DNA of 64,000 nt from Alisma plantago-aquatica (GCA_963693085.1 OY856413.1:539356879-539420878), one strand, 5' to 3'; positions 14,837 through 25,736 are shown, counted from the first letter of the stretch. Numbers and translations are program-made. The notes: generated by a model not told the origin, from the sequence alone.

Positions 14837-15520
14837 GTATGGTATCGATGTCCAATGTGGCATATTTGATAATCATCTGCATAAATTGTATAACATAGTA
14901 TGTGCATGCCCAACCATTGTCTTGTGTAGCGCACTATAAATTGAAACATACAAAATATTAAAAAATACAACTAAGCACAGTTCACATAAATAATATATAC
15001 ATTATAGTCGGGAACTTACTTTTACGTTCTCCCAAGTTATTGGCTAGTTGTTTTTCCTTGGGACCTTTCCTCCATCCTTTTCGAATGCATCTAAACCCCT
15101 ACATGTTAATGTAACACAGTAAATTGCATAATTAAATAGTAATGTAATAACATATGTTAACAGATATAAAAATGAAATATTTCTCATCAGAATAATGGCA
15201 ATCTCATTACGGTCCAATTTTAGTATTCAATGTACTCCCTGCAGGATCTAGATAATAAACAGTGAACATCCTGGGGAGAATAACTAGTAACTCCCAATGC
15301 CTACTGCTAGAGGTAAAAAAGTTAAAAATTAATAACTCAAAATCCACAATAAAAATGTAATTTTCTTAAGTCCAAATTAATTATAAGTAAAGTAAACCTA
15401 CTTGACATTGAATGGAGCAATTATTATCGTCTTCTGTTGCTGACCGAAAATTGTAAAAGCATCTATACAATATTGTTGAACACTATCATGGTCTTTAGCT
15501 ACCATACTAATCAATGATGG
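14837..15520 (-). pseudogene. Ulp1/C48 peptidase catalytic exons of the CACTA gene
   Basis: Three short minus-strand exons hold the catalytic triad in family order. The segment ending IIIAPFNVK near 15400-15500 leads into HWELLVILPR near 15200-15300 (His) and YLDPAG (Asp). TWENVK near 15020-15050 then joins across an intron to QDNGWACTYYVIQFM near 14837-14935 (Gln of the oxyanion hole and Cys). All triad residues are present, but a TAA interrupts the frame after KIGP. Plant CACTA and Mutator-like elements often carry such domains. Their role in the element is not established. Confidence 0.72.
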
Positions 15521-17938
15521 AATCAAAAATCCCACATGGTCAAATGCAAATTATTTGCATTAATTTTCAACTAAGTAGCTGCAAAACATGTATTACGTAT
15601 GCATTAATATATAAGAAACCAGATCACCAGATCTTACACAAGATATATGGATGTATAAACAAGATCTCACTTATCCATGTCTCTATCATTGATGTGTTCA
15701 GCCAATCATATATAAACAACTCAATAATATCTTGTATAAATAAAGAGCTTTCATATGATTGACCTACATAACTCGCTTCTAAAGAAACAATTATAGGGCA
15801 ATGTATATTATGTGCCCGTAGCCAACATGCCATTCCCCTATAAGCAGGACCTAATGGGTATTTTAGGTCAGTTGGAACCCAACTTGGTAATGCAGGAAGT
15901 GGAGGTGGAGGCCTAGGTGCTCCTGGTGTCTTCTTTTTAACATGTATATATAATTTTAGATCAATTAACCTCATATATACACATTAACAAACTAAAGTAA
16001 TGTAAATTTATCTTACAATTTTAGTAGTGTAGACGGCATCTGCTTTGGGCCACAATATCACCCTGCCTTCTTCCTCAGCAAGTGTATCAATATCTAGGTG
16101 GGCATATGGCAATGTAGCTTCCCTCCAATCAGGTAATATACGTATCGGGCTCACATGAATCTAGCCCTACGGCATTGGAGTCCCGTGAAACGTTTCCCCA
16201 GGAAGGGACGGGTAAGCCTGTGCCTCTGCAACAACATAGTCTTGCATTCTTAAGCGGCATGGCTTCAATGCCTACAAATTTACATAAAGAATGTTATACA
16301 TATCATCCTGAAAAGACTAGCTACAATGTCATAAACAATACTTACAGAAGACGTGTTAGGCAGTGGGTCTACAGTATTACTCTCAGTCTGTGCATCAGGA
16401 GAAGAGTGGGTCGCCATAGGCTGATTGGAAGCCTGAGATGCCTACCACCGCACTATTTCTTCCTTGACCTTCTCACCAACTATATCATTTCCCTTCTTAG
16501 CAACTATATCCTCGACTCTCCTATTCTCCTATACATGGATAAAAGAAACATTAGCTTCTTATTATTGAATTTCCTTTTGCAGTAACATTCTAAGAAAAGA
16601 ATAGGTTACCTCTTCTTGTGAATGTCCCGCTTTGGGTTTGCGCTGGGATGGCCCAAAGAATGCTTTGATGCCCACACCAATGCCTGCACCCATAACACGT
16701 CCAGGATGCTCTGGGTTACCCAGAGCAACTGTCAATTCATCTCTTGTGCCCTGAGGGATGAATGTGCCTTGTTTCCTCTGCTCATGCAGCTCCCGCTAAT
16801 CACCATCAACAGAAATTGGTAAGTTAACACCACAAATAATCAATATTCAAACGATTTCTCTAAGAGTTGTATTTTACCATTTCCACAGTCGCCTCAATAG
16901 TTATGGGCTTCTTTATTTCACCCTTCTTGTTTTTCCTCCCAGCTATCCAGACATCATGGCGAGGCATGGGTGTGGCACATGTAGTAGAGGACTCCTGAGT
17001 AGCTGTAGACTCCGCCTGTAGTCTTTGGCAAACGCTTGCATAGCCCTTTGGACCCATAGTGTGGTCATGCACATTCAGTGCACGCCTTGCTTTTTGCGCC
17101 TCACTGAGGGCCTAGTTAGTATGCACATTAATGATTTGGTTAGTAGCACTAAATGTTAATCTTGAATAGGTGAATACAACGTATATTAATTAAATTGGGA
17201 GTGACGCCTAATACCTTGAATTCTTCAGATTTTCTTGAAGCAACAAACATGTCCCAATCTTCTTTGTCCAAGAATTTCCACTGTTCAAGGGCTGACTTCT
17301 TCTTCTTATCACCATCTTTTATGTATTCTCTATTGAGATTTGTCCTATAGTTCCTTAGCATCTTTCCAGCGCGTTGCATCATGCTTTTATGATGCAACTT
17401 CTCATCCAATGCAAACATATTCTGTAAAATAGAATTGTTATTAACTAGTATCCAAAATAGAATTAAAAATAATAGAATTTGTAATCTACAAAATAGAATT
17501 GCAAATAATAATAACTCACGCATAAATCCTTCCATATCATGTCTTTCTTCGCCTGAGGAACTTTATGCCAATTATCATACTTAACACCACAATGGCTTCG
17601 AGTGACAGCCCCAAGATAGTTTACAAAATTATTGCGGTTCACTCCAATTGCATTTCCTCCATTATCAAACTCCACAACCAATCTGGATCCACTTCCACTT
17701 AGCGTTATTAACCTCTTCAATAGAGTGATGCCCCTTTTCTTGTTAAGTTTTTGGTGATGCGCATCAAGTTCCTCCAGTGCTTCAGTGGGTACATATGCAT
17801 CATCAACCTAAAATTTGACAAAAATAAACACACTGAATTAGCCCAATATATAAATATGGGATATATGACATAACTAGAATATAATGAATTTTATAGAAAT
17901 ACAGGATATGTTTTTAGAACTTACATTAGTATCCTCAC

Positions 17939-18008
17939 CATGCTCATCATGGACATCATGCTCATCATGGACTTCATGCTCATCATGGACATCATGCTCA
18001 TCATGGTC
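17939..18008 (-). repeat. Coding tandem repeat, His-Asp-Glu rich
   Basis: Four near-identical units of about 18 bases (catgctcatcatggacat on the plus strand) encode alternating HDEHDV/HDEHEV at the N-terminus of the CACTA protein. Such a run is acidic and potentially metal-binding, but may be only replication slippage. Confidence 0.75.
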
Positions 18009-18255
18009 AGCCATCTAAAAATGTCATTAAAAAGGAAAACATTTAGCATTTGTATTAACTAGAAGATAATAAAACATCAAATCTAAAAATGATATTGATA
18101 TTAAAAAAGCAAACATTTAGCTTCAATAAAAAAATATAAAGATGCATGCCTCTAAAATTGTGATCTTTTATCAATTAACAATCCTTCATTTTGATCTCCG
18201 TGCACATATAATTCATCATTCTGATATATAATAAATGTGTACCACCTATCCCATC

Positions 18256-18445
18256 CTTGAACACCTAATCTCACTAGTAAGTGTATAATGTGTATTGGGT
18301 TTTCAAGAAAATTTGGGCAGCATTTCCCCGATGTTCTCTAAGTACATATGTACTTAGAGAACAAACAGGAAAATGCTACCAAAATTTTCTCGAAAACCCA
18401 ATACACATTATACACTTACATCCTAAGTGAGATTAGGTGTTCAAG
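18256..18445. repeat. Long perfect-centre foldback, arms about 92-98 bp
   Basis: The left arm 18256-18347 is the inverse complement of 18348-18445 with a few mismatches and small gaps. There is no loop: the centre is the palindrome CTAAGTACATATGTACTTAG at 18338-18357. It lies 240 bases upstream of the CACTA gene's ATG, so it could sit in the 5' leader or promoter. It may be a fixed internal duplication or a small inserted foldback element. Confidence 0.85.
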
Positions 18446-18540
18446 AACTGTCCCAAACCGGGGACTATCCAAAATTTAGTCCTAATGAGTAAATCTTGGA
18501 CGGGTTTCTAGGCCAACAAACACAATAATAAATAGGTACA

Positions 18541-18619
18541 TGTTAGGGTTTCATCACAATTAATGTTAGGGTTTCATCACAATTGATGTTAGGGTTTCAT
18601 CAATGTTAGGGTTTAATCA
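18541..18619 (+). repeat. Short tandem repeat with TTAGGGTTTCATCA core
   Basis: Four consecutive units begin TGTTAGGGTTT. The first two are 23 bases with a single difference, and the last two are shortened. The units contain a telo-box-like TTAGGGTTT word, but the array is too short and irregular to be telomeric. Confidence 0.75.
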
Positions 18620-18741
18620 AATCAAATTAGGATGCTAGAATGGACAAGTTTAAATCTTATTTCAACATGCATCAAAATTTACTGAATTAGGTCAAACATT
18701 AAGATTAGAAACACAAATATATGCATGCAAAAGATTTGTTC

Positions 18742-18907
18742 GTATCCTAGGATTTACATAAAGCATTACATAAATATTTGTTCATATCCTTACCAATAGC
18801 AAGCATGAAGCACGGCCGTGGTAGGCCAACACAGCCACGGCCATGCTTGCTATTGGTAAGGATATGAACAAATCTTTATGTAATGCTTTATGTAAATCCT
18901 AGGATAC
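18742..18907. repeat. Second foldback with CACGGCCGTG at its tip
   Basis: Arm 18742-18821 pairs with 18835-18907, leaving a 13-base loop. Both arms run from the CCTAGGAT outer end through TTACCAATAGCAAGC to a CCACGGCC inner end. A third, partial copy of the inner sequence follows at 18918-18950. With the foldback at 18256-18445, two independent hairpins lie in the upstream third of the element. Confidence 0.83.
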
Positions 18908-18984
18908 AAACACCGTGCTGGAAAGCACGGCCGTGCTTTCTGTTGGTAAGGAGCTACGGAGAAAGAAGCAAAGAGGCTAGGTCT

Positions 18985-19270
18985 ACCTGGAGCTAGCGTG
19001 GAGAAGAGTGGCGGCGAGCGGCGGCAGCAGTGGCGGCGAGCAAGCGAAGACTAGAGCAGAGCGACGAGCAGTAGTGGCACCAGGAGAAGAGCAGAGCATA
19101 CCGGAGTTGGTAGTAGGAGAAAGAGGATGTGGCGGCGGCGAGAAGAGCCGCACCAGCAGCAGCGGAGACGAGCAGCAACGGGGGTCGTCAGGCGATCGTC
19201 GGGTGATTTTAGGCGAGCGGCGATCACAGCAGAAAACTATCGCGATGAAACAGGAAGGAAGGGGAAGACC
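18985..19270 (-). other. GC-rich trinucleotide tract, probable 5' leader of the CACTA gene
   Basis: This is a GC-rich island in AT-rich surroundings, full of GGC/GCC/AGC triplets. ORFs exist on both strands (19008-19277 plus, 18993-19178 minus), but both are low-complexity and look like consequences of the triplets. It lies between the right terminus and the minus-strand gene, where CACTA elements usually have their promoter and first exon. A role as leader or first exon is inference. Confidence 0.4.
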
Positions 19271-19738
19271 CGAGTGATACGGGTATTTAAGTTTGTCAAC
19301 AATGTCTGTTATCTGGAAAACCGACGCCTTTTACCTTTAAGCGTCGGTCGATATTAAAAAACCGACGTCCAATTAGACAATCTTTGCCCTAAATTATTTG
19401 GCGGGAACCATTATCAACGTCGGTTATCAAAGGATAACCGATGCCTAAATTTGAACTTTTCACACAAATTTCCATCTTATATCGGCATCGGTTAGTAGTT
19501 AAAAAATTGACATTGTATGTGATACTTTGGGGCAAAAAAAATTCGCTCAAAAATTGGATTTTGTGGGCGATTTTAGGCATCGGTTTGTTTTACCCAGCTG
19601 ACGCTGAATACAAAGCGGTACCCGTGTCTGGCTGGTCTTCGAATATAGATGTCGGGGTTCCTAAATATCTGACGTTGAATATGATAGGCGTCAGTTTTGT
19701 TAAATAACCGATGCCCAGAAAAGTGACATTGAATGTTG

Positions 19739-19755
19739 TTTCTGTAGTAGTGTTG
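19739..19755 (-). repeat. CACTA right terminal inverted repeat and target duplication
   Basis: The minus strand reads CACTACTACAGAAA starting at 19752, and TTG follows at 19753-19755, matching the left duplication exactly. Confidence 0.88.
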
Positions 19756-20195
19756 TGACTCCTAGGTTGGTCCTTGAGAATCTTAGTTCCACTTCCTTTT
19801 GATGGATGAGGCATGGACAACTGCAAGGGATCTTGACCTCTACTCTAGGTCACCATACTTTGTTATTTCTTGTCGACCTAGGTAAATGTTAATCCAGCAT
19901 AAATATTAGGTGAGTTTTAGCACTATATGGGTGTAAGGATATCTTGACCTTAAGGATCAGGTTTAACTCGCCACTAGGGACTCATAGATTTATCATACTT
20001 CTTTTCTTAGGAAATATTTAATGACACGAGGCGAATATTCTCATCATCTCCTTATCTTTAAGGGAAATCATGAATTGCAAACATGAGCTTTTATTCTACC
20101 CAAACCACAACAATGATTTTTTTGCATTTTAGTTAAGTTGGGTATAGTCTAAGGGTGAATTTAGGTTGGTGAACTATTGTGGCCTCAAAATAACA
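19756..20195. other. Unclassified target DNA between CACTA and the 33.5 kb composite
   Basis: No gene is seen. It contains the first copy (20134-20179) of a 46-base sequence repeated at 20208-20253 just inside the neighbouring LTR. It ends with GCCAT, the target duplication of the composite. Confidence 0.5.
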
Positions 20196-20253
20196 GCCAT
20201 TGTAGGGTAAGTTGGGTAAAGTCTAAGGGTGAATTTAGGTTGGTGAACTATTG
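20134..20253 (+). repeat. 46-bp direct repeat spanning the element boundary
   Basis: 20134-20179 and 20208-20253 differ by one base. The first is flanking DNA. The second lies inside the LTR end, between the terminal TGTAGGG and the conserved GGGATCACCCCC. This looks like a templated filler copied from the flank during repair. Confidence 0.8.
20196..20200. repeat. Left target-site duplication GCCAT of the composite
   Basis: GCCAT lies directly outside a TG terminus at 20201 and recurs directly outside the other terminus at 53711-53715. A 5-base duplication is standard for LTR elements. Confidence 0.68.
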
Positions 20254-22232
20254 CATTAGTAAGGGATCACCCCCTTACTAAAATTAATTTGAAGAATTAA
20301 CATCCATTCCAAACATACTCAAATGTATGTTGGAAAAGGTATAAATGTACCAAATTTAATATAATGGTATGCAAAAGACCAAAGTGTAGCAGCAGAATAA
20401 AAATAACTGACTATATTCAACTTTCATAAAAGATTACACAAGTACATCAAAATCTCCCATTAGGGTTTACAACAAGATACAACAAAAAGGATATACATAG
20501 ATGGAAGTATAAACTACTTCAAATCTTGTCTCCAGAGCAACCTCTCCAAGTCCTAGGTCCATGCCCAAACCTATGTTCTCCTGATTCAACTCAATAACTT
20601 GTCTAAACCTGGGTGGTTGGGAGAGAACCCAACAAAAGGGAAAGGAAACAAGGTATGTGTCAAAATATTAAACAAGTACAAAAGATAATGATAACATTGA
20701 AGCATAGATATATGGATTTATCACATGATGAGAGTACTAAGACAATGAGGCATATGAAAAATAGATTCTTGCCAAAAACCAACAAATAATAATGAATTGC
20801 ATGAATGATCAATATTGGACTACATTAATTAAGTAGGTTTGAGGCACCTACCGGACCTCAACCTATAGGTGAGGGGAGAATTAATACATTCCCAGTCACC
20901 TGCACATATTTTTGTAAGGGGGAGAATAAGATGTTCCCCAGGGCAAATTACCACATGCCCTACTATGGGTGGTTGTACATAAGTACCATTACTATAGTTA
21001 AATAGTCAAATAAACCAGCATGCATAAGAAGTAGTAAATTGGCAAGATAATTAGTCATATAATTGCAATATGGTAGTGGGGTTCCAAGACCCATAAAATA
21101 AAACATCAATAATAATTTTGAGGCAAGTACATCAAAATATTCATGAGTAGAGGAAACTAGGTTCAATAAAGCCTCATTAGGGAAAGTAAGGTTGGTTCAC
21201 AAGTATCCCAACTAAAGGGATAGATATGCACATACATAAATAGGGATTTCACATACCTCTCATACTAATATCAATTACTAACTTTCACCACTTTAATTGA
21301 GTCCAAGTTCCTGTTTGCCTATTTTCAATGTATTAACATGTATTAGAGTACATAATGCACAGTAATGTATAGAAACCCTAATTTTAGAACTTTTTAGAAA
21401 AACTCAGATTTAAATTCTAAAAATATCACCAATGAACTTATTAGGTTCTTCTTATTAAGAAAACATATTTTTATGTTAATTTTGGAGTTATGATGATTAA
21501 GATGTATTTTTTATGGATTTTAAGCATTAAATTCATTTTACAAAAATCACCATTTGTCAAACCACAAAATCAAACCTTGAAAATATTTTTATTAGATATG
21601 TACTGATTTTTTAATTTTAAAACATATTGATTTGTCAAATTTGGATAACCGGATTAGTAGATATGAATTTTTCAATACTGACCAATAGGAAATTGCCACA
21701 TCATCAAACCCATCGAGATAATTGAAGAGAGAGGGAGAGGGAGAAAACACCATTAGACCCAAGATCAGGTTTTGAGTTGCATAGGTAACCAAACTAGATC
21801 TTCTAGAGAAGGTTAAAAAACCCAGAAACCAAAACCCTAGAAGAAAATGGTAAATAGAGATGGAGATCATCGATTTTAAACATAGAAGCATGAGTTTTAA
21901 GCATGTAGTAAGTAATATATGATAAGGGGGTTAACAAAAGTCACCTATGGAGAGGTGGATAGGTTCAAGCAGAAAGGATACCAAGCTAGAGAGGCTGGTT
22001 TCTCCAACAAAGCTCCTATCTCGAGCAAGAAGTACCTTCTCCACTTTAGAGGTGAAAAACCCTAGCAAAAGAACATGGATATGAGGGGTTTAAGGCTCTA
22101 GGTGGGGTTTCACCATTGAAGACCATGGTTTAAACTTGTAATAAGGTGGGAGGAAGACTAACAACATGAAAATAGGGAAGTAAAGGAGGAAGCTTACTAG
22201 TTTTGGTCAAAATCGCCAAGAAGGAGCTTTAG
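20201..22232 (-). mobile_element. L3 LTR, 3' portion (left of inversion breakpoint)
   Basis: This matches the inverse complement of 31240-33183 in order: the GTAAGGGGGTGATCC end, the Met/Phe-rich small-ORF regions, and the GTGATTTCGACC-like segment. It stops at 22232 within GGAGCTTTAG. Its missing 5' portion is at 41166-42313 on the opposite strand, and the two add up to about 3.1 kb like L2. Its outer end carries a 46-base copy of flanking DNA (20208-20253) seven bases inside the terminus. Confidence 0.85.
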
Positions 22233-22577
22233 ACCATGCTCCAGTCTATCCAGGAGTCCCAGCAAACCATGCAGCAGTCCCACCAGACAACTTTTGTAGG
22301 GATCTAGGATACGTAGAATAGGTTGTATGAAAATCAACATGCGATCTTTGAGAATGAACGCCAACTATTCACCAACTAGCAGTAGGTCTACGACCGGTTG
22401 GGGAGGATAGAGCAGCAACAACAACCTTTCTACGATCATTACTGGAGCCAAGGCTACTTCAGGGGATATCCACAGCCACCACCCATGCCACCTTATGATC
22501 TGAGCTTTCAGGGGCAATATCCATATTGGAACCCCCATACCCAGCAGTACCCACCATTTCCGCCACCACCACATTAG
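22233..22577 (+). pseudogene. C-terminal part of the Athila-type second ORF, separated by the inversion
   Basis: The frame from 22233 encodes a Gln-rich then Pro/Tyr/Gln-rich tail, ending at TAG 22575-22577. It is interrupted by four in-frame TAG codons at 22305, 22314, 22377 and 22383, each one C-to-T change from CAG. Its N-terminal part is on the opposite strand ending at 42314, and the reading frame is continuous when the two breakpoints are joined. Athila elements carry an ORF of uncertain function here, sometimes called env-like. I see no signal peptide or membrane segment in this tail. Confidence 0.7.
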
Positions 22578-24213
22578 TAGGGTATCACTATTCCACCTTC
22601 TGAGGTTGTTTTTGACTATGAGGCCATAGTCGGATTCAAGCTTTGGGGGGGAGATGGAACAATTTCTATCTTAGTTTTTATTTTTATTTTCTTTTCTTTT
22701 AGTATCTTTCTTAGTTTTCACAATTTTTTAGTATTGCTTATTGTTTACAACTTTCTAGGATCCACAGTCTATCTAGTGTAATCCGTGGATGTATAATATC
22801 AATGCATGTCGTCTCTATGTTTGTCATATGGGGGAAATTTGAAATTTGAGCATAATTAAAAAAGGTTCCAAGGAATTATAATTTGGACTTGTTTGAAATT
22901 GAGAACATAACTTATGGAAATCATTGGGTAGGTCAACTTTAAAACATATGATCATAATTGTACATCCTTATGGTTCAATAAATGTGGATGGAATTGGATG
23001 TTGAGCCTAAATTAATCAAACGATAATGAGACTTTAATCATAAGTGAGAGAGAGAAACTCGTTGATTGATTGGTACACATGTCTGTAAGGAGGGACATAT
23101 AATCTTTTCTAATGGTTCTGTCAATTAGTCTTGTGATCTGTCCCCCCCACTTCATTCACACTCCACCATAAGAATTGGGAGCACATTATAGTTTTTCATT
23201 TTTTTTATTGCATGCCATTTAGATAGGATTGCATTATAGCTAGATTTTGCATAAAAAAACAACAATGAAAAATGAAAAGAGATTAGTATATTAGTCATGC
23301 ATGTACACATTCTTAAGTGCATGCCATGGTAGTTGCATAATTACTTTCATTTAGTTGTATTTTTGATACTCTTGAGCATATAGGACATTATGTGCCTTAC
23401 TCATTCTAAAAAATAAGAAATGCGGGGAACTTGTTCTATACTCTCCAAGAAGTGAATTGTAATGCACCAATTTTGGTAGTTATGTGAAAATAAGCCTAAT
23501 ATATATATATATATATATATATATAGTGTCAATGTTTTTCCATTCAAAATTGAGAAGAAGAATGGCTTGAAAAAAAATTAAGCAGAAATTAGAGGGAGAA
23601 AAGAACTTGTTTCACCTACATAAAGGGAAGAATAATCACATGATGTAGTTTGGTAGACATTCCATCTCACATTGAGATGGAATAGTAGAGCATGCATCAT
23701 TCCACCTAAAATGTAGGCATTAGGTCATTTTCATACGCATATGCATCATTTAGGTCATTTTAATGCTTTATTGCATGTTAAACTATATTGTGCTTCTTTT
23801 TCTTCCACATCCGCCTATTACGTCCACCGGTTGCTCAAAATGGTAGGCCACCCATGATTATCTCCTCATTTTTTGTATATCAAGAGATCTGCTTCCATGT
23901 GGATGGTAGTTAGGATATGAGCAACATAGATAGGAGATCACAAGATGCACCAAGCTTGAACCGGAGGAATTTATTATATCAACTGCCTTATTTGATAGTG
24001 TTCGTTGGTCTTGGGGTAGGCATCTCTCATGGACGATAATTGTCACCTTTAGGGTAGTTATCGTTTTGTGGTTAGTGAGGGCCGATATGTGCATGCCATG
24101 TGGGAATCATACAGTGATGTCTTTTATGCTAGTATGCTCTTTAGTTGACCCTCACAATTATATTATATAGTTTTGTTCCTCGAGGATGAGCAAAGTTTAA
24201 GCTTAGGGGAGGT
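22578..24213 (+). mobile_element. Athila 3' untranslated region with polypurine tract
   Basis: About 1.6 kb of non-coding sequence lies between the second ORF and the 3' LTR. It ends with the CGAGGATGAGCAAAGTTTAAG-like segment and purine tract (24202-24212) typical of Athila/Tat internal 3' ends, directly before the LTR's TG at 24214. It includes an (AT)n microsatellite. The minus-strand ORF at 23858-24094 is not supported. Confidence 0.72.
23499..23525. repeat. (AT)n microsatellite
   Basis: An uninterrupted AT dinucleotide run of about 13 units lies in the Athila 3' untranslated region. Confidence 0.95.
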
Positions 24214-25736
24214 TGATTCAAGGGTTTTGAGTCGCTTTTATAGGCTAGTTTTATATGTGTTTTATGCGTTTATTGGTCATTTTCATGGTTAATATCGCAT
24301 GATTCATTTCTTTCAGCCTATAATATCATTATGCATCAAATTTACCTTGTTTTATCTTATTTGGTATAAATGATCATATTTTTCAGAGTTGATTGAGTTT
24401 ATCTTTGAATTTCAGGCAATTTGCATATATGCAACCATCGATACCATCGACGACTATCGATACTATCGAGACGACCACAGTGAGGTAGCCGGAAAGAGCA
24501 GAATGGGTCGATACCATCGACCCAGAATTCGATGGTAGCGAGATGTCTTTAGCGAACTAAATATCCACACGTTGATACCATCGACGTAGGTTGTCAATAG
24601 TATCAACGTGACATCAGAGCAAACCCCCAAAAAAGGAACGGACCACCAGTATTATACAGGGTCGATACCATCGACTCACCGTCAATGGTATCGACACCGT
24701 CGAATCAGGAATTGCAACAAATTGAATCTAAACGAACGGCCGTGATGTTTTGGAAGCCGTAAGTGATCCCTATACCTAAAAAAGATGGCCCAAGTCATAC
24801 TATCACGTCATTAGCCGCTGCACAAGTCTCAGAAGAGGAGAGGAAGAAGAACGAAGACCAGAGATACACTCCAGATGTTTCCAGAGCTAAAGATGGAGTT
24901 TTGTACCACCGGAAGGCTGCATAATGCCCATCACACGTCGAGGATCGCCCGGTTCTCCTTTGTTTAGGGGTTACACCATCTCCATCCATGTTTCCCCTAT
25001 GTTTTCTTCTCCTTTCATCATGTTTCTCATTGAGATGAACATGCGAGGCTAATCCCCTTTGTCTTTAGGACCGGGAGTAGCCCGGATAATCGTTGTATGA
25101 CGTTTTTTTGCATAGTTAATCATAATTTGTCTCTCAAATCCATGTTATGATATTGTTTTCTCAATTCTATCATTTTGCTTGATCACCATAATGGTAATTT
25201 AATACCTTTAATTGCTTTTGCCGAAGAATTAACGGTTGAAAAGACGCAATAATCACATTAACTTATAAAACCCTTGGAAAAGGCGAGGTACGGTTAATGG
25301 TGGAAACCTAAAGATATGTTTTTCATGCACCTAATTTAGGGTATAGGTTGTTACTGATGTGGAACCGACCTAGATTAAGGTAGTGAATTATATTGAGAAA
25401 GAGAACAATTCTATTCACATGCCACTACCCGGGATAGGAGACAAGTTGTGATAATTATGTAGGAATTAGTACAACGAGAGTCCGTAGCAAAACCGCGATC
25501 CTAAAGATCCCATTTTAATTGATTAAACCAACCATTTAATCAATTGCTTTGTTTTCTTTTATTTTTATTTTCTTTTTTCAAAACAACTCTCAAACTTTTA
25601 TAATCGGTCTAGCTGATTGCAAGTAGTTAGTAGTAGTCTATCAAAATTACGTTCCCTGAGTTCGACTCGGGCCTCACAAAGGCCTATATTACATTGACGC
25701 GTACACTTGTATTTTATGCATGGTTTAATCGTGTCA
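24214..25736 (+). mobile_element. Athila-like 3' LTR
   Basis: It starts TGATTCAAGGG and ends TTTAATCGTGTCA, 1523 bases. The same sequence occurs inverted at 50846-52811, with high similarity by eye; that copy is longer because of an internal duplication. It is followed by CATGT (25737-25741), which matches the inverted CATGT outside the other LTR at 52812-52816. It contains an array of paired short palindromes at 24434-24702. Confidence 0.88.
24434..24702. repeat. Array of paired TCGATACCATCGA hairpins in the 3' LTR
   Basis: Four pairs of a 13-15 base imperfect palindrome and its inverse complement, each pair separated by only a few bases, lie near 24436, 24507, 24573 and 24661. Each pair can form a small stem-loop. 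Sequence variants keep partial pairing. The same array is in the 5' LTR (51870-52122, 52326-52590) and, in another arrangement, at 44490-45040. Confidence 0.82.

Larger units (their letters stand above)
14574..18014 (-). pseudogene. CACTA-encoded Ptta/En-Spm protein with C-terminal Ulp1-like protease, broken
   Basis: This is a multi-exon minus-strand gene running from ATG at 18014 to a stop near 14574. Exons 1-5 have clean GT-AG borders: 17925-18014, 17520-17807, 17215-17421, 16878-17111 and 16610-16795. Exon 1 encodes an acidic His/Asp/Glu repeat. Exons 2-5 look like the plant Ptta/En-Spm transposase family (PF03004): a KYDNWHKVP segment followed by KKDMIWKDL, then FVASRKSEEF, then GNPEHPGRVMG. 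Downstream exons between 14574 and about 16190 carry a C48 (Ulp1-like) cysteine protease layout: HWELLVILPR (catalytic His), YLDPAG (Asp), then QDNGWACTYYV (Cys). It is broken by in-frame stops, including a TAG at 16442-16444 and others near 16170 and 15200. The Ulp1 part may be a cysteine protease or an inactive relic. Confidence 0.8.
13823..19752 (-). mobile_element. Complete CACTA (En/Spm) DNA transposon
   Basis: The left end reads CACTATTACAGAAC and the inverse complement of the right end reads CACTACTACAGAAA, the canonical CACTA termini. A 3-base target duplication, TTG, flanks it (13820-13822 and 19753-19755), the standard size for this superfamily. Subterminal regions carry many copies, in both orientations, of a GGCGTCGGTT word, for example around 13845-14280 and 19325-19720. 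These are the usual binding sites for the element's own DNA-binding protein. A CACGGCCGTG palindrome recurs at 14100, 14200, 18811 and 18918. The single recognisable gene is on the minus strand. I see no TnpD-type transposase (Transposase_21), so this copy was probably non-autonomous even before its gene decayed. Confidence 0.9.

Noticed and set aside
16175..16585. Plus-strand ORF of 136 codons in the CACTA element
   Set aside because: Antisense to the minus-strand exons of the transposon gene; composition is arbitrary.
18541..18619. Telomere-like TTAGGGTTT repeats
   Set aside because: Only four irregular units of 16-23 bases, and single TTAGGGTTT words are scattered all over the window; not interstitial telomere.
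19008..19277. Plus-strand 89-codon ORF and its minus-strand counterpart
   Set aside because: Low-complexity triplet repeats open all frames; no domain is visible.
24434..24702. CRISPR-like array
   Set aside because: The words are short palindromes in alternating orientation with irregular 6-40 base spacers in a plant LTR; no direct-repeat/spacer periodicity.
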